DNA of 64,000 bases. Source: Streptomyces rapamycinicus NRRL 5491 (lineage in GTDB: Bacteria; Actinomycetota; Actinomycetes; Streptomycetales; Streptomycetaceae). A program made the translations under genes and the position numbers. The DNA lies in contig NZ_CP085193.1 in assembly GCF_024298965.1 (NCBI RefSeq), forward strand, positions 186,001-250,000, given 5' to 3'. Of the stretch, positions 15,799 to 25,260 are shown piece after piece. Below the pieces are notes generated by a model. It saw nothing but the letters and a program-made list of their open reading frames with translations. It was not told the origin of the DNA and ran no database searches. Position 1 is the stretch's first letter, and every line of letters begins with the position of its first letter.

Positions 15799-17676
15799 TC
15801 AGCTCATGCCCTGGAGGCGCCAGATCTGGTTCCTCTTGTTGTTCAGTGCGCTCGCCGGGTCGCAGGTCCACTGGCCGACCTGCGCGCCGGGTGCGGTGGA
15901 GACCTGGCTGACGTCGGCGCACTTGCCGCTGTGCGCGGCGACCAGCTGGTAGTCCTTGCTGTTGCCCAGCGCGGTCACGGGATTGAGGGTGAACATCTGG
16001 TTCGTGCCGCCGTTGCAGGTGTACTGCTGGACGGCTGCGCCATCGGCGGTGGAGGCGCCGGAGACTTCCAGGCACTTACCGCTGTGCTCGTTGACCACGG
16101 TGTAGGTGTTCGGGCGGCCGGCCACCGGCTTGAAGTCCAGCATCTGCTGGTAGCCGCCCTCGCAGGGGTACTGCTGGTACTGCGTGCTGTTGGTCATGCT
16201 GAGGTTGGTGTCATCCAGGCACTGGCCGCTGTGCTGTGCCACCGCCACCGTGGAAACGGTGGTGTCGGACGGCGGCAGCAGCGTGACGGTATAGCCGTCG
16301 GCAGCGTCCGTCCACGGCACGTGCACCGAGGCCGAGTTGCCGCTCACGGTCAGGGTCTGGTCGGAAACCGTCACCGGGCCGGTCACCGCACCGCCGCCGT
16401 TGTTCGGTATGCGCTGCACGACCGCGCGGACCCGGCTGTTCTCCACCACGGAGGTGGTGTCCAGACGGTCGAGGTTGACGGTGGCGTCGCCGGTGTCGCC
16501 GTTGCTGCCCAGCAGGATCTTCGCGTTGCGGGCGCCGTTGTCCTTGGCTGCCAGGCCGTCCGTGTTCGTACCGGGCGTGACCTTCACGATGTTGCCCGTC
16601 TGCGAGCCGTAGTAGCGGTACAGGAACCACTCCCCCAACGGCAGGTACCGGCCTCCGGTCTTCGTCAGCAGCTTCGCCTGGAAGTCGTGCAGGTTCGCGC
16701 CCCCGGCCCAGTTGGCACGAAGCCCGTCCGCCCCCGCGCGCTCCAGCCGTGAGACGTACCAGCCGCCACGGCCCGGGTTCTGCTCGTTGGTGCCCGCGTA
16801 CTCGTTGACCTGGAAGGGACGGCTCGTCGTCATCGACCGCGCGGACAGCTTGGACCTCAAAGAGGCGCTGTCGGCGACCGGGTCACCGGGCAGGTCGTGC
16901 CAGCTGTAGACGTCCGGCTCGACGTTGTTCGCCTTCACGTAGTCCAGGTACGTGTTCCACCAGGTGTTGGAACTCGTGGGCCTGCCGCAGGTGCTCGCCC
17001 CCACGATGACCGCGCCGGGGACGGCGGTGCGAATCTTCTGGTAGGCGCGCTTCCACATCGCCAGGTACTGGGGCTGGCCGGAGCCCCAGAACATGGTGCA
17101 GTCGGGCTCGTTCCAGATGTCCCACAGGATGTCGGTCATCCCCGCGGCCCGGACGTCGGACAGCAGACGGTCGTAGAAGGCGTCGAAACGGGACCAGTCG
17201 CCGTTGTCACCCGGGAACGTGGGAGTGGTGGTGCCGTCGGCGCCCCACAGGTCGTGCGGCAGCATGACGAACTTTCCGCCCAGCGCCTCGGTACGCCTGT
17301 ACTGGGCGAGGGTGGAATTCCACCGGCGGTCGTACTTGCCGGCGACCCATCCGCCCGGGCTGTCCAGCTGGGCGCCGCCGGCCCGCATGAACTTCCACTT
17401 GATGTCTTTGTAGAAGTGGTCCTGGGGCAGCGAGCCGTTCTCGGTCATCCCGTAGATGGTGCCCGAGGCCCGGTAGGTGGGCGCGCCACCGGCCGTGGCG
17501 AAGTCGACTGCCACGGTGGTGTCGGCGGCCTGGGCCGGCGTGCCGGGGAGTACGACGGCGGCCCAGACCGACGCCAACAGGGCGGCGAGAGCGGTGGTCC
17601 TGCGCGGGCGACGGCCTGCCGTGCGACCGGGCCGGCGGTTGCGTCCGGGTGGAGCCAGGCTGCGGGACATGCGCAT
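15799..17676 (-). CDS. Secreted GH39-like glycoside hydrolase with C-terminal ricin-type lectin domain
   Basis: ATG 17676 has a CGGGAG box 5 bases upstream and gives 625 residues. A long Arg-rich signal peptide (two RR pairs, Ala/Leu core, cleavage near AQAA at about 51) suggests Sec or Tat export. The catalytic barrel (about 55-390) shows LWDIWNEPDC with acid/base E190 and FQVNEYAG with nucleophile E292, the clan-A layout of GH39. A beta-sandwich follows, and about 490-620 is a RICIN/CBM13 trefoil with repeated SGQCLDD, SGKCLEV and SGKCADV units. It is the last gene of the ABC/glycosidase operon, presumably releasing sugars outside the cell that the transporter imports. Confidence 0.85.
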   Translation of the reverse strand: MRMSRSLAPPGRNRRPGRTAGRRPRRTTALAALLASVWAAVVLPGTPAQAADTTVAVDFATAGGAPTYRASGTIYGMTENGSLPQDHFYKDIKWKFMRAGGAQLDSPGGWVAGKYDRRWNSTLAQYRRTEALGGKFVMLPHDLWGADGTTTPTFPGDNGDWSRFDAFYDRLLSDVRAAGMTDILWDIWNEPDCTMFWGSGQPQYLAMWKRAYQKIRTAVPGAVIVGASTCGRPTSSNTWWNTYLDYVKANNVEPDVYSWHDLPGDPVADSASLRSKLSARSMTTSRPFQVNEYAGTNEQNPGRGGWYVSRLERAGADGLRANWAGGANLHDFQAKLLTKTGGRYLPLGEWFLYRYYGSQTGNIVKVTPGTNTDGLAAKDNGARNAKILLGSNGDTGDATVNLDRLDTTSVVENSRVRAVVQRIPNNGGGAVTGPVTVSDQTLTVSGNSASVHVPWTDAADGYTVTLLPPSDTTVSTVAVAQHSGQCLDDTNLSMTNSTQYQQYPCEGGYQQMLDFKPVAGRPNTYTVVNEHSGKCLEVSGASTADGAAVQQYTCNGGTNQMFTLNPVTALGNSKDYQLVAAHSGKCADVSQVSTAPGAQVGQWTCDPASALNNKRNQIWRLQGMS

Positions 17677-17851
17677 GTGATCTCCCGAGAGGGTGAGTGG
17701 TGCCCGGGCCCCGGCGGGCCCGAGCGGCCTTCGGCAGCCGCCGTCCTGACGGTGCGGGTGCCGGTGCTGGTGGGGCACCGCCGAGGGAAGGAGAGCGTCC
17801 GGCGGCGGGGCCGGTGGGTGTTGCCGCCTGGCAAGAGCACACGGGTTGCGC

Positions 17852-19615
17852 TCACACGCCGGTGTGGGCGACGGATGTGGGCGCGGTCTGCCGGAGTTCG
17901 TGGGCTTCGGCCAAGAGGAGATAGCAGGCGGCCGTCCAGGTGTAGGCGCGGTCGCGCAGGCCCGTCCCGGTGAGGGCGTCGAAGTTCTCCGCGAAGCCGT
18001 GGGTTTCGCACAGGGCCCGGAATCGGGCGCTGATCTCGTCCGCGAGGCGGTCGTGGCCGCCGCGGCGCAGCCCGTCCTCGATGAGGACGGTGGCGGGCGC
18101 CCAGATCGGGCCGCGCCAGTAGCCGTCGGGGAGGTAGTGGGGCGAGTCGGGGAGTTCGGTGGCCAGTCCGTGCGGGGTCAGATGGGCTTCGATACGGGAC
18201 GCCAGCACGGCGGAGACGTCTTCGGGCAGGTGCTCGCCCAGCACCATCGGCATGAGGTCCAGCAGGCTCGAGGTGCTCCAGGTCTTTGAGGTGTCGATGC
18301 CCCGGGCCACGAACCGCTCCCCCGTCCACAGCTCGTCGAACATCGCCACCTGGGTGGCCTCCGCGGTGCGGGTCCAGCGGCGGGCCTCGTGGAGAAGGCC
18401 CAGTTCGGTGGCCAGGACCGCGAGTTCGCGCAGCTGTAGGACGAGGAACGCCGCGAGGTCCGCGCTGACGATCACGCGCTCGGGGTCGAAGGTGGTGGCG
18501 TTGTCCCAGCCGCTGTCGTTGCCGTGCAGGTAGTGGGGCAGGGCGGCGCCGGGCGCGCGGCGCGAGGTGAGCCAGAACTCCGTCCAGCGCGCCAACCTGC
18601 CGTAGGTCTCGGTGAGTTCCATCCGGCCGAGGGGGTGAGGGAGTCTTCGGCGCAGGTGGCCCAGGGCCCAGCCGTGGATGGGCGGTTTGACGAAGTTGTA
18701 GAGGACCTCCGAGTGCGTCACCGAGTCGGGCAGGGCCCCGCTCTCGTCCTGGTGGTCGAACGGCAGCGAGAACTGGTCCCAGGCCAGCGCGGGCCCTCCG
18801 GGTCCCAGGGCGAGGGCGTTGAAGCAGTGGTCCCAGCTCCAGACCTTGTCCATCCAGTGCTTGGACATCAGTACCGCGGGCCTGGTGACCAAGGACGCCG
18901 GGCGGACCGTCGCCGACCACAGGACATACGCGGCGAGTTCGGCGGCCGGCGTGCCGGGCGAGCGCCAAGGGGCCACCGCTTCGGCGAAGGCGGCGAAGGC
19001 GCGCTCCGCGGCCCCCACGACCCCGTCGAACGTCTGCGACGGGGCATAGGGGCGTCGCGCGCTGTCCAGTTCCTCCGCCGCCGCTTCCCAGACCCCGTCG
19101 GCATCCGCGGTGATCGTGAGACCACGGTCGCCGCTGCCGAGGGCCTGACCGCCCGACACCTCGACGACGGAGCCCGACAGCAGGGTGACCCGGTAACGGC
19201 GCCCGGTCTCGTACGAGGTGAAGACGTACGCGCCGGCCACCGGGTCGTGGTGGAAGTAGGTGCCTGTGAAGGGGGTGAGGGCCTCTTCGGCCGCGGTGAT
19301 GCGCAGGCCCAGCCCCTCGCCCCGGAGACGGACGGTGTCCGGTGACTCGTAGGCGCAGCCGATCCTCCCGCCCGGATGAGCCCATCTGAGCAGGCCCGGC
19401 GTCGTCTCGACGCGGGTCTCGGCCCGGTCACCCGTCGCCGGGTCGCGGGGCACAAGACGCAGAACGGCGTGCATGCCGTTCTGGTGGGAGACCAGGTGGA
19501 GGTCCTCGGCGTACGTCTTCTCCGCCACCACGGGCGAGAGAGCGAACCAGGAACCGTGTGTGCTGAACGGGATGTCGTGGACGGAGAAGGCCGGGCCGGA
19601 TCGGGCGGCGGTCAT
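17852..19615 (-). CDS. Glycoside hydrolase, GH63/GH37-like (alpha,alpha)6 barrel
   Basis: A 587-residue protein with an N-terminal beta-sandwich and a C-terminal helical toroid. Recognisable segments are SKHWMDKVWSWDHCFNALAL, then DQFSLPFDHQDESGALPDSV, a central NDSGWDN and the late PDGYWRGPIWAPATVLIEDG, which together match the trehalase/glucosidase-I/mannosylglycerate-hydrolase clan (GH15/37/63). Asp in WSWDH and Asp in NDSGWD are candidate catalytic or binding residues. No signal peptide, so it is cytosolic. It sits 67 bases after the permease gene and probably cleaves the imported oligosaccharide. Exact substrate unknown. Confidence 0.8.
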   Translation of the reverse strand: MTAARSGPAFSVHDIPFSTHGSWFALSPVVAEKTYAEDLHLVSHQNGMHAVLRLVPRDPATGDRAETRVETTPGLLRWAHPGGRIGCAYESPDTVRLRGEGLGLRITAAEEALTPFTGTYFHHDPVAGAYVFTSYETGRRYRVTLLSGSVVEVSGGQALGSGDRGLTITADADGVWEAAAEELDSARRPYAPSQTFDGVVGAAERAFAAFAEAVAPWRSPGTPAAELAAYVLWSATVRPASLVTRPAVLMSKHWMDKVWSWDHCFNALALGPGGPALAWDQFSLPFDHQDESGALPDSVTHSEVLYNFVKPPIHGWALGHLRRRLPHPLGRMELTETYGRLARWTEFWLTSRRAPGAALPHYLHGNDSGWDNATTFDPERVIVSADLAAFLVLQLRELAVLATELGLLHEARRWTRTAEATQVAMFDELWTGERFVARGIDTSKTWSTSSLLDLMPMVLGEHLPEDVSAVLASRIEAHLTPHGLATELPDSPHYLPDGYWRGPIWAPATVLIEDGLRRGGHDRLADEISARFRALCETHGFAENFDALTGTGLRDRAYTWTAACYLLLAEAHELRQTAPTSVAHTGV

Positions 19616-19682
19616 GAGTCGTCACTCGTTTCTTCGACGGTGGGCGCGGCGGTGTGCCCGGAGGCGGAGCGGCGGGAGGAGA

Positions 19683-20507
19683 TCAGTCCTTGACGGCTCC
19701 GGCCGTCACGCCGGCGGCGATGTAGCGCTGGGCGAGGACGAGGATCACCGTGGCGGGCAGCGAGGCCACGACGGCGGTCGCCATGATGGCGTTCCACTGC
19801 TGGTTGTTGTTGCCGATGTAGTGGTAGATGCCGAGCGTGATCGGCTCGTGGGCGCCGCCGTTCGCGAGGGTGCTGGCGAAGACGAAGTCGGACCAGGACC
19901 ACAGGAACGCGAACAGCGACACCGTGACGAGAGCGTTGCGGCTCATGGGCAGCACGACGGACCGGAAGCTGCGCAGTGTCCCGGCTCCGTCCACCTGCGC
20001 TGCCTGGAGCAGTTCACCGGGGATGCCGGACATGAACGCGGTGAAGATCAGGACCGCGAACGGGACGGCCAGGGTGGAGTCCGCGACGATCAGGCCGGGC
20101 ACGGACTGGAGCAGGCCGAGCTGGAGGTAGATGGCGTAGAAGCCCATCGCCATGATGATGCCGGGGATCATCTGGGCGACCAGGAGGAGGAAGCTGAGCA
20201 GGCCCCCGCCACGGGGACGGAGTTTCGCCAGCGCGTAGCCGGCGGGCGCGGCCAGCGCCACCGTGAGCACGACCGTGCCCAGGCCGATGACCAGGCTCGT
20301 GGCGAGGTAGGGCAGTTGCTGGTTGAGTACGGTGCGGTAGCCGTCCAGGGTGCCGTGGACGGGGAACCAGTCGGGCGGCGACTTGCGCATGTGCTGGTCG
20401 CGGGTGAAGGACACATTGAGCATCCAATAGACCGGGAACAGCATGATTGCGGTCAGCAGCAGACCGATGGCCGTCTTCCACCACGTGCGGCCCGTTCCTG
20501 GGTTCAT
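19683..20507 (-). CDS. Carbohydrate ABC transporter permease (MalG type, CUT1)
   Basis: 274 residues, six membrane helices, with the EAA-loop motif LLQAAQVDGAGTLRSFRSVV that docks on the ATPase, and a C-terminal Gly-Ala-Val-Lys-Asp. This is the MalG/LacG-type partner. ATG 20507 overlaps the TGA of the first permease gene (ATGA), giving coupled translation. As usual for Streptomyces CUT1 systems no ATPase is encoded here; the shared MsiK-type ATPase would be elsewhere. Confidence 0.93.
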   Translation of the reverse strand: MNPGTGRTWWKTAIGLLLTAIMLFPVYWMLNVSFTRDQHMRKSPPDWFPVHGTLDGYRTVLNQQLPYLATSLVIGLGTVVLTVALAAPAGYALAKLRPRGGGLLSFLLLVAQMIPGIIMAMGFYAIYLQLGLLQSVPGLIVADSTLAVPFAVLIFTAFMSGIPGELLQAAQVDGAGTLRSFRSVVLPMSRNALVTVSLFAFLWSWSDFVFASTLANGGAHEPITLGIYHYIGNNNQQWNAIMATAVVASLPATVILVLAQRYIAAGVTAGAVKD

Positions 20508-21493
20508 GACAGTGCCTGCTTTCGCTGGACCCTCAAGTACACCAGTCCGAAGATCAGTGCCGCGACGACGAGCAGATTCCCGACAGCCGCACCGGGGCCG
20601 AAGGCGGGCAGCAGGTTGCCGAAGCCGAGCCGGTAGGACCAGGTGGCGAAGGTGGTGGACGAGTCGGCCGGGCCCCCCTTGGTCATGATCCAGATGATGT
20701 CGAAAACCTTGAGCGTGTAGACCAGGCCCAGCAGCAGCGTGATGGCGGACACCGGGCGCAGCAGCGGGAAAGTGATGCTCCAGAAGCGTCGCCAGGCGCT
20801 CGCGCCGTCGAGGGCGGCCGCCTCGTACAGGTTCGCGGGGATGGTCTGCAGACCGCTGTAGAGCACGACCAGGTTGAACGGCACGCCGATCCAGATGTTG
20901 GCGATGATGACGGAGGTCAGTGACCATGACGGTGAGGTCAGCCAGTTCACGGGGTCGGCGCCGACGGCGTGCAGGCCGGCGTTGATGACACCGGAGTCGC
21001 TGTTGAGCATCCACAACCAGGTGGAGGCCGACACGATCAATGGCAGCAGCCAAGGCACGAGGAACAGTGCCCGCAGGGTGGCCGACAGCCGGAAGTGCTG
21101 GTGGAAGAAGACCGCCATGGCCAGGCCGATGGCGTATTGGAAGACCAGGCACATGGCGGTGAACACGATGGTGTGCGTGAGAGCGGGCCCGAAGGTCGGG
21201 TCGTCGAAGACTTTGTGGTAGTTCTCCAGTCCGGTGAACGGCGCGTTGCCCTGGACGAAGGAGCGGACGGTGTAGTCGCGCAGGCTCAGGTCGACGTTGC
21301 GGTAGAGCGGATAGGCGTAGAAGAGGGCGAGGTAGAGGGTCACGGGGGCGAGGAAGGCCCAGGCGGCCCACTGCTGTGAGGTGGGACGCCGGCGACGCGG
21401 CGCGGTGCGCGTCGGGAGCGGAGGGACGGTGGCCGCCGCCCCGTTCCGGACAGGCGCCGGCCAGCGGTCCGGTGGGTGTGTCGTACGGTTCAT
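20504..21493 (-). CDS. Carbohydrate ABC transporter permease (MalF type, CUT1)
   Basis: From ATG 21493 (a TTG lies two codons upstream) the product has 329 residues. A basic, Pro-rich N-terminal tail precedes six helices starting AAWAFLAPVTLYLALFYAYP. The EAA loop reads YEAAALDGASAWRRFWSITF. It is the MalF-type half of the importer, encoded between the binding protein (31-base gap) and the MalG-type permease (4-base overlap). Confidence 0.93.
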   Translation of the reverse strand: MNRTTHPPDRWPAPVRNGAAATVPPLPTRTAPRRRRPTSQQWAAWAFLAPVTLYLALFYAYPLYRNVDLSLRDYTVRSFVQGNAPFTGLENYHKVFDDPTFGPALTHTIVFTAMCLVFQYAIGLAMAVFFHQHFRLSATLRALFLVPWLLPLIVSASTWLWMLNSDSGVINAGLHAVGADPVNWLTSPSWSLTSVIIANIWIGVPFNLVVLYSGLQTIPANLYEAAALDGASAWRRFWSITFPLLRPVSAITLLLGLVYTLKVFDIIWIMTKGGPADSSTTFATWSYRLGFGNLLPAFGPGAAVGNLLVVAALIFGLVYLRVQRKQALS

Positions 21494-21524
21494 CAACAAG
21501 CCCCAGGTCCGATTGGCTGACGGG

Positions 21525-22769
21525 TTACTTGACGGCGTCCTGCGCCGCGGTGAGCGCGTCCTTCGGCGAGTCCGCCCCGCTGAGGGCGGACTGGACCGCC
21601 TTCCACATCTGCTCCGAGATCTTCGGGTACTTGGTGCCGAGGTCGTCGCTGGTGCGTCCCTTGGCCGACTTGACCGCCTCGACCCAGGGCTTCAGCTTGG
21701 CATCGGACGCCACCTGCTTGTCCTGAACCGCACTGGTGGGCGCTACATAGGACAGAGTGGTGTCCGTGTCGTACAGGTTCTCGGTGCTGGTCAGGCAGGT
21801 CACCAGCTTCCGCGTGGTGGTGTACCGGCCGGTGTCGCCCTGGACCGGGACGGTGACGAACTCGCCGCCCGTCGGGGCGGGAGCGCTGCCTCCGTCGGCG
21901 CCCGGGATGGGCAGGACACCGTAGTCGAAGCCCGCCTTTTCAGCGCCCGCCAGCTGCCAGGTGCCGTTCTCGGCGAACGCGTAGTCCCCGCTCGCGAACT
22001 CCTGCCAGCTGGTGGTCTGGGTGTTGTTGATGACCGAGTTGGGCGCGTAACCCTTCTTCAGCCAGTCGCTCCACAGAGACAGCGCCGACGCGGCCCCGGA
22101 GGAGTCGAGGTCGGTCAGCTTCGCGCCCGAGCCCCAGAACCACGGCAGGAACTGGAAGCTGCCCTCCTCCGTGCCGATCGCGGAGAAGGTGATGCCCTTC
22201 TTGCCGGCCTTCTTCACCTTCTCCAGCGCCGCGGTCAGCGACTTCCAGTCCTTGACCGACGCGATGTCGACCCCGGCCGCCTTCAGAACGTCCTTGTTGT
22301 AGTACAGGGCGAGGGTGTTGGCACCGATGGGGGTGCCGTACGTCTTGCCACCCGGCTGACCGGCCGCGAGCAGGTTGCGGTCCACCTTCGAGGTGTCGAC
22401 CTTGTTCTCGTCCGTCGTGGTGAGCGTGCCTGCCTCGGCGAGGGTCGAGACCACGGGGTTGTCGAGGACGAGGATGTCCGGGGAATTGTCCTGCTGGGCT
22501 GCCAGCAGCGCCTTGTTCGTCAGATCACTGGTGTCGAAGGCCGTCCGCTTGATCTTTACACCGGCCCTGCTGCCGCAGCCGTCCAGCAGCTTCGCCCAGG
22601 CCGAGTTCTTGGCGAACTGCGGGTACGGGTCCCAGAGGGTGTAAGTGCCGCTGTCCGCTGCCTTCGCCGACGTGGTGCCGTCGCCGGAGGAGCATGCGGC
22701 GGTACCGACGGTAAGTGCGACGACGGTCATGGCGGTGGCGGTGAGGCGGCGTCTGGTGGGTTTGTTCAT
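21525..22769 (-). CDS. Sugar ABC transporter substrate-binding lipoprotein
   Basis: ATG 22769 is preceded by AAGGAAGG and followed by a lipoprotein signal: MNKPTRRRL, hydrophobic core, lipobox TAAC with Cys at about 26. The mature part (414 residues total) is a cluster-B extracellular binding protein with DILVLDNPVVSTLAEAG, PIGANTLALYYNKDVLKAAG and FAENGTWQLAGAEK segments. It captures the oligosaccharide outside the membrane and delivers it to the two permeases downstream. The LacI gene 180 bases upstream is in the same direction. Confidence 0.92.
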   Translation of the reverse strand: MNKPTRRRLTATAMTVVALTVGTAACSSGDGTTSAKAADSGTYTLWDPYPQFAKNSAWAKLLDGCGSRAGVKIKRTAFDTSDLTNKALLAAQQDNSPDILVLDNPVVSTLAEAGTLTTTDENKVDTSKVDRNLLAAGQPGGKTYGTPIGANTLALYYNKDVLKAAGVDIASVKDWKSLTAALEKVKKAGKKGITFSAIGTEEGSFQFLPWFWGSGAKLTDLDSSGAASALSLWSDWLKKGYAPNSVINNTQTTSWQEFASGDYAFAENGTWQLAGAEKAGFDYGVLPIPGADGGSAPAPTGGEFVTVPVQGDTGRYTTTRKLVTCLTSTENLYDTDTTLSYVAPTSAVQDKQVASDAKLKPWVEAVKSAKGRTSDDLGTKYPKISEQMWKAVQSALSGADSPKDALTAAQDAVK

Positions 22770-22949
22770 TGGGCCTTCCTTCGTGGTTTCAGGCATGGCA
22801 AGTGCCGGAGGAGCAAAGGGGCAGGCCGCGGGCGCCGCGGAGTCCGGAACGGCCGGTCGGGCGGTCGGGCGGTCGGGCGGTGACGAGGGCAGGAGGTGGG
22901 GAAGGAGAGTGGGGTCCCCGGGATGGCGGGGATGCGGGAGGTTGCCTGG

Positions 22950-24008
22950 TCAGGCGTTCGAGTCGAAGCCCGGGGTTCTGTGCGGGTCCGTGGGCGAGCC
23001 GGTACCCACGGGTCCGGTGCTGGCGCGGAGCGAGATCGGCGGGGCGAGCAGATGGTGACGGGGCGGCGCGTCGTGGTGGTCGAGCCGCTCGACGAGCAGT
23101 TCCACGGCCAGTCGCCCCATCTGCGCCGCCGGCACGTCGGCCGCCGTTAGCTGCGGAGTCACCGTCTCGGCCCATCGGGAAGCCACGACGCCCGTGACGG
23201 AGAAGTCGCGCGGCACATGGAGGCCCGCATGGGCCAGGCCCCGGTAGAGCCCGCCCAGTGCAGCCTCATTCAATGTGACGAGGGCCGTGCTGGCGGGGAC
23301 GTCGTGCAGGATCCGCTCCACACAGGCCTGCCCCGAGGGGGCATCGTCCTCGCAGGTGTACGCGCGGACGGTGAGTCCGCGCTCCGCGGCGGCCTTGGTG
23401 AAGCCGTCGAGCCCTCGGTGCGCGGACTCGTACCCGGCGCGCAGTAGCCGCTCGGGCCGGTTGACGAAGGCGATGGTGCGGTGGCCCAGGTCCGCGAGGT
23501 GGTGGACGCATGCCGCAGTCAGTGCGGTGTGGTCGAGGCCGACCCACCAGTCGCCATCCGGCCGCGCGGTGCGGCCAATGCAGACGTAGGGGAAGTTCTC
23601 CGCGAGGAGGTGCTCGACGCGGTCGTCCTGAAGCCTGATCTCCATGAGGATCGCGCCGTCGACGCGTCGCTCCCCCAGCAGTCGCTGGAACGAGCGGTCG
23701 CTGTCCACGCCGCTCGGTGAGAGCAGAACGTCGTAGTCGTAGGCGGCCGCGGCCTCCACCACGCTGCCGATGAAGTCGAGTTGCATCCCGGTGTAGTGGT
23801 TGCCGGCGGGTGGGAAGACCAGACCGATGGTGCTGGTCCGGCCGTTGGCCAGGGCGCGTGCGCTCGCGTTGGGCCGGTAGCCCAGGTCCTTGATGACCCG
23901 CTGGATCTTCTCGCGGGTCTCCTGCGACACCGGGCGCTTGCCGCTCAGCGCGTACGACACGGTGCTCCGCGAGACACCGGCCCGCTTGGCGATCTCACCG
24001 ATGTTCAC
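22950..24008 (-). CDS. LacI-family transcriptional repressor
   Basis: GTG 24008 follows a GGAGGAG box and gives 352 residues starting VNIGEIAKRAGVSRSTVSYA, a LacI HTH with the hinge helix YRPNASARALANG. The periplasmic-binding-like effector domain follows (IGLVFPPAGNHYTG, RRVDGAILME, LGHRTIAFVNRP). It is preceded by a consensus promoter with a perfect palindrome just downstream of the -10, so it is probably autoregulated and, as the first gene of the run, controls the ABC transporter and two glycosidases. Confidence 0.92.
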   Translation of the reverse strand: MNIGEIAKRAGVSRSTVSYALSGKRPVSQETREKIQRVIKDLGYRPNASARALANGRTSTIGLVFPPAGNHYTGMQLDFIGSVVEAAAAYDYDVLLSPSGVDSDRSFQRLLGERRVDGAILMEIRLQDDRVEHLLAENFPYVCIGRTARPDGDWWVGLDHTALTAACVHHLADLGHRTIAFVNRPERLLRAGYESAHRGLDGFTKAAAERGLTVRAYTCEDDAPSGQACVERILHDVPASTALVTLNEAALGGLYRGLAHAGLHVPRDFSVTGVVASRWAETVTPQLTAADVPAAQMGRLAVELLVERLDHHDAPPRHHLLAPPISLRASTGPVGTGSPTDPHRTPGFDSNA

Positions 24009-24030
24009 GGGACTCCTCCATCGACTGCAT

Positions 24031-24042
24031 CGAACCGGTTCG
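24031..24042. promoter_or_regulatory. LacI-type operator upstream of lacI
   Basis: CGAACCGGTTCG is a perfect 12-base palindrome with a central CG, the form expected for LacI-family sites. It lies 22 bases before the GTG of the LacI gene and 9 bases after the -10, where bound repressor would block transcription. Confidence 0.7.
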
Positions 24043-24051
24043 CGTGATGGG

Positions 24052-24080
24052 AAAGTAGGAGCTGACCGCACGGGTGTCAA
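24052..24080 (-). promoter_or_regulatory. Sigma-70-type promoter of the lacI-ABC-glycosidase operon
   Basis: On the minus strand TTGACA (24080-24075) and TACTTT (24057-24052) are separated by exactly 17 bases. The -35 is consensus and the -10 has the required TA...T. Transcription would start just before the CGAACCGGTTCG operator. Confidence 0.65.
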
Positions 24081-24116
24081 TGCCTTGGGTGCACTTCTTG
24101 AAACACCTCGGAAACC

Positions 24117-24130
24117 GGTACGCGCGTACC
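24117..24130. repeat. 14-base perfect palindrome of unknown role
   Basis: GGTACGCGCGTACC reads the same on both strands. It lies about 40 bases upstream of the promoter of the lacI operon. It could be an additional protein-binding site, but no regulator can be linked to it and GC-rich palindromes of this size do occur by chance. Confidence 0.3.
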
Positions 24131-24564
24131 ACGACCATCGCGCACCCTCCGCATCCATCGCGTTCACCAGGTGGATCGGCCTTTTCTCCAACCGCCGGGC
24201 ACCTAGGGTCAGTACGCGGCGGGAGAAACCCATCGCGTCGCGGCGATGACCGTGGCGGGAACGTCACCCTCATGCACGCCTGAGGCTGTACCGCCCGGGC
24301 GGGCTACCCGCCCCGCCCCTGGTGACGGCGGTATGCCAAGTGCCACGCGGACCAGGTAACCGTCATTCCGCGCGGGCATCCAGGCACTGACGATGGGGGT
24401 ACTGACAGGACCCCCTACCAAGTGCGGGCGTGGCCTGCATCGTGGTGAGGTCGCCGGGCCGACCCGGCACCATACGGTCCCTGGACCAGGCTCATCCAGG
24501 GTGATGGATCGGCTTCTCCCCAGGGACAGGGCTGGCTGTCCAGCTGACGGCAGCCTCCGGGCCT
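24131..24564. other. Intergenic region without recognisable gene
   Basis: About 430 bases between the lacI promoter region and the terminator of the esterase gene. Frames on either strand lack coding bias and recognisable motifs. A leader or regulatory RNA cannot be excluded. Confidence 0.4.
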
Positions 24565-24594
24565 CCGGCGTCGGGCGGATCGGCCCGACGCCGG
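24565..24594 (-). terminator. Strong stem-loop terminator
   Basis: CCGGCGTCGGGC (24565-24576) pairs perfectly with GCCCGACGCCGG (24583-24594) around a 6-base loop. It begins 10 bases beyond the stop of the minus-strand esterase remnant, so it would terminate the xylanase/esterase transcription unit. Confidence 0.75.
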
Positions 24595-24603
24595 GGTGGT
24601 TGC

Positions 24604-25260
24604 CTAGAACTGAGTGAAGGACTTCCAGACCTCTCCGGGAACCCAGGCCTTGGAGCCGCTGTCACCTCCGACCCCGTCCTGGGGAGCGGCGATGTGGCCT
24701 TCGTCGAACGCGGCCCACGCGACCGGATGCCCGGCCGAACACCCCGCGTAGGTGGTGACTGTGTGCGTTCGGCTGCCCTGCGCCGGCTCGGGCGGGTTCT
24801 GTCCGGCGCAGCCGTTGTTCCTGACGAACTTGTCCCGCATGGTCCGTCCGCCGGAGATTCCGAGCACTCCGTCCCTGATACCGTGCACCCCGAGGTAGGC
24901 GATGGGCTGGGTGCCACCGCCGCATCCGCTGAGCTGTCCGCCGGAGTGGACCGCGACCGCGCGGAAGACCGTCGTCCGGGCACACGCCAGCACGTAGGTC
25001 GTGGCGCCGCCGTAGCTGAATCCCACGGCGAAGCGCCGTGAGGTGTCGACGCAGAGCGCTCCCTCGATCTGGCTGATCATGTTGTCGACGAAAGTCACGT
25101 CTTCACCACCGGAATTGCCCCAGCCGTTGTTGAGACCCTGGAGCGCGACGAAGATGGTGCTGTTGTTCGCCAGCCGCTGGAGCCCGTAGTAGGCCCAGGT
25201 GCCGGTTTCCACCGTTCGCCCCGTTGCGACATCGGTGGCGGTGCCGCCGGTCCGAGCCGA
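24604..25260 (-). pseudogene. CE1 (feruloyl/acetylxylan) esterase, N-terminus deleted
   Basis: The minus frame reads the C-terminal two thirds of a PHB-depolymerase-like CE1 esterase: GGTATDVATGRTVETGTWAY, IFVALQGLNNGW, DVTFVDNMI, then the nucleophile elbow FAVGFSYGGATTYVLAC (Ser in GFSYGG) and PVAWAAFDEGHIAAP with the catalytic His. A GTG at 25212 would give 202 residues, but the family normally starts about 60 residues earlier, and the signal peptide and oxyanion strand are missing. The deletion joins it to the truncated xylanase gene about 25 bases upstream. It probably deacylated xylan. Confidence 0.7.

Noticed and set aside
17677..17778. Longer start for the GH39 gene.
   Set aside because: ATG 17676 has a correctly spaced ribosome-binding site and starts the signal peptide; upstream residues do not resemble a leader.
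22855..22885. Short tandem repeat (GGTCGGGC units) between lacI and the binding-protein gene.
   Set aside because: Only about three units of low-complexity GC sequence; not a CRISPR and no evident function.
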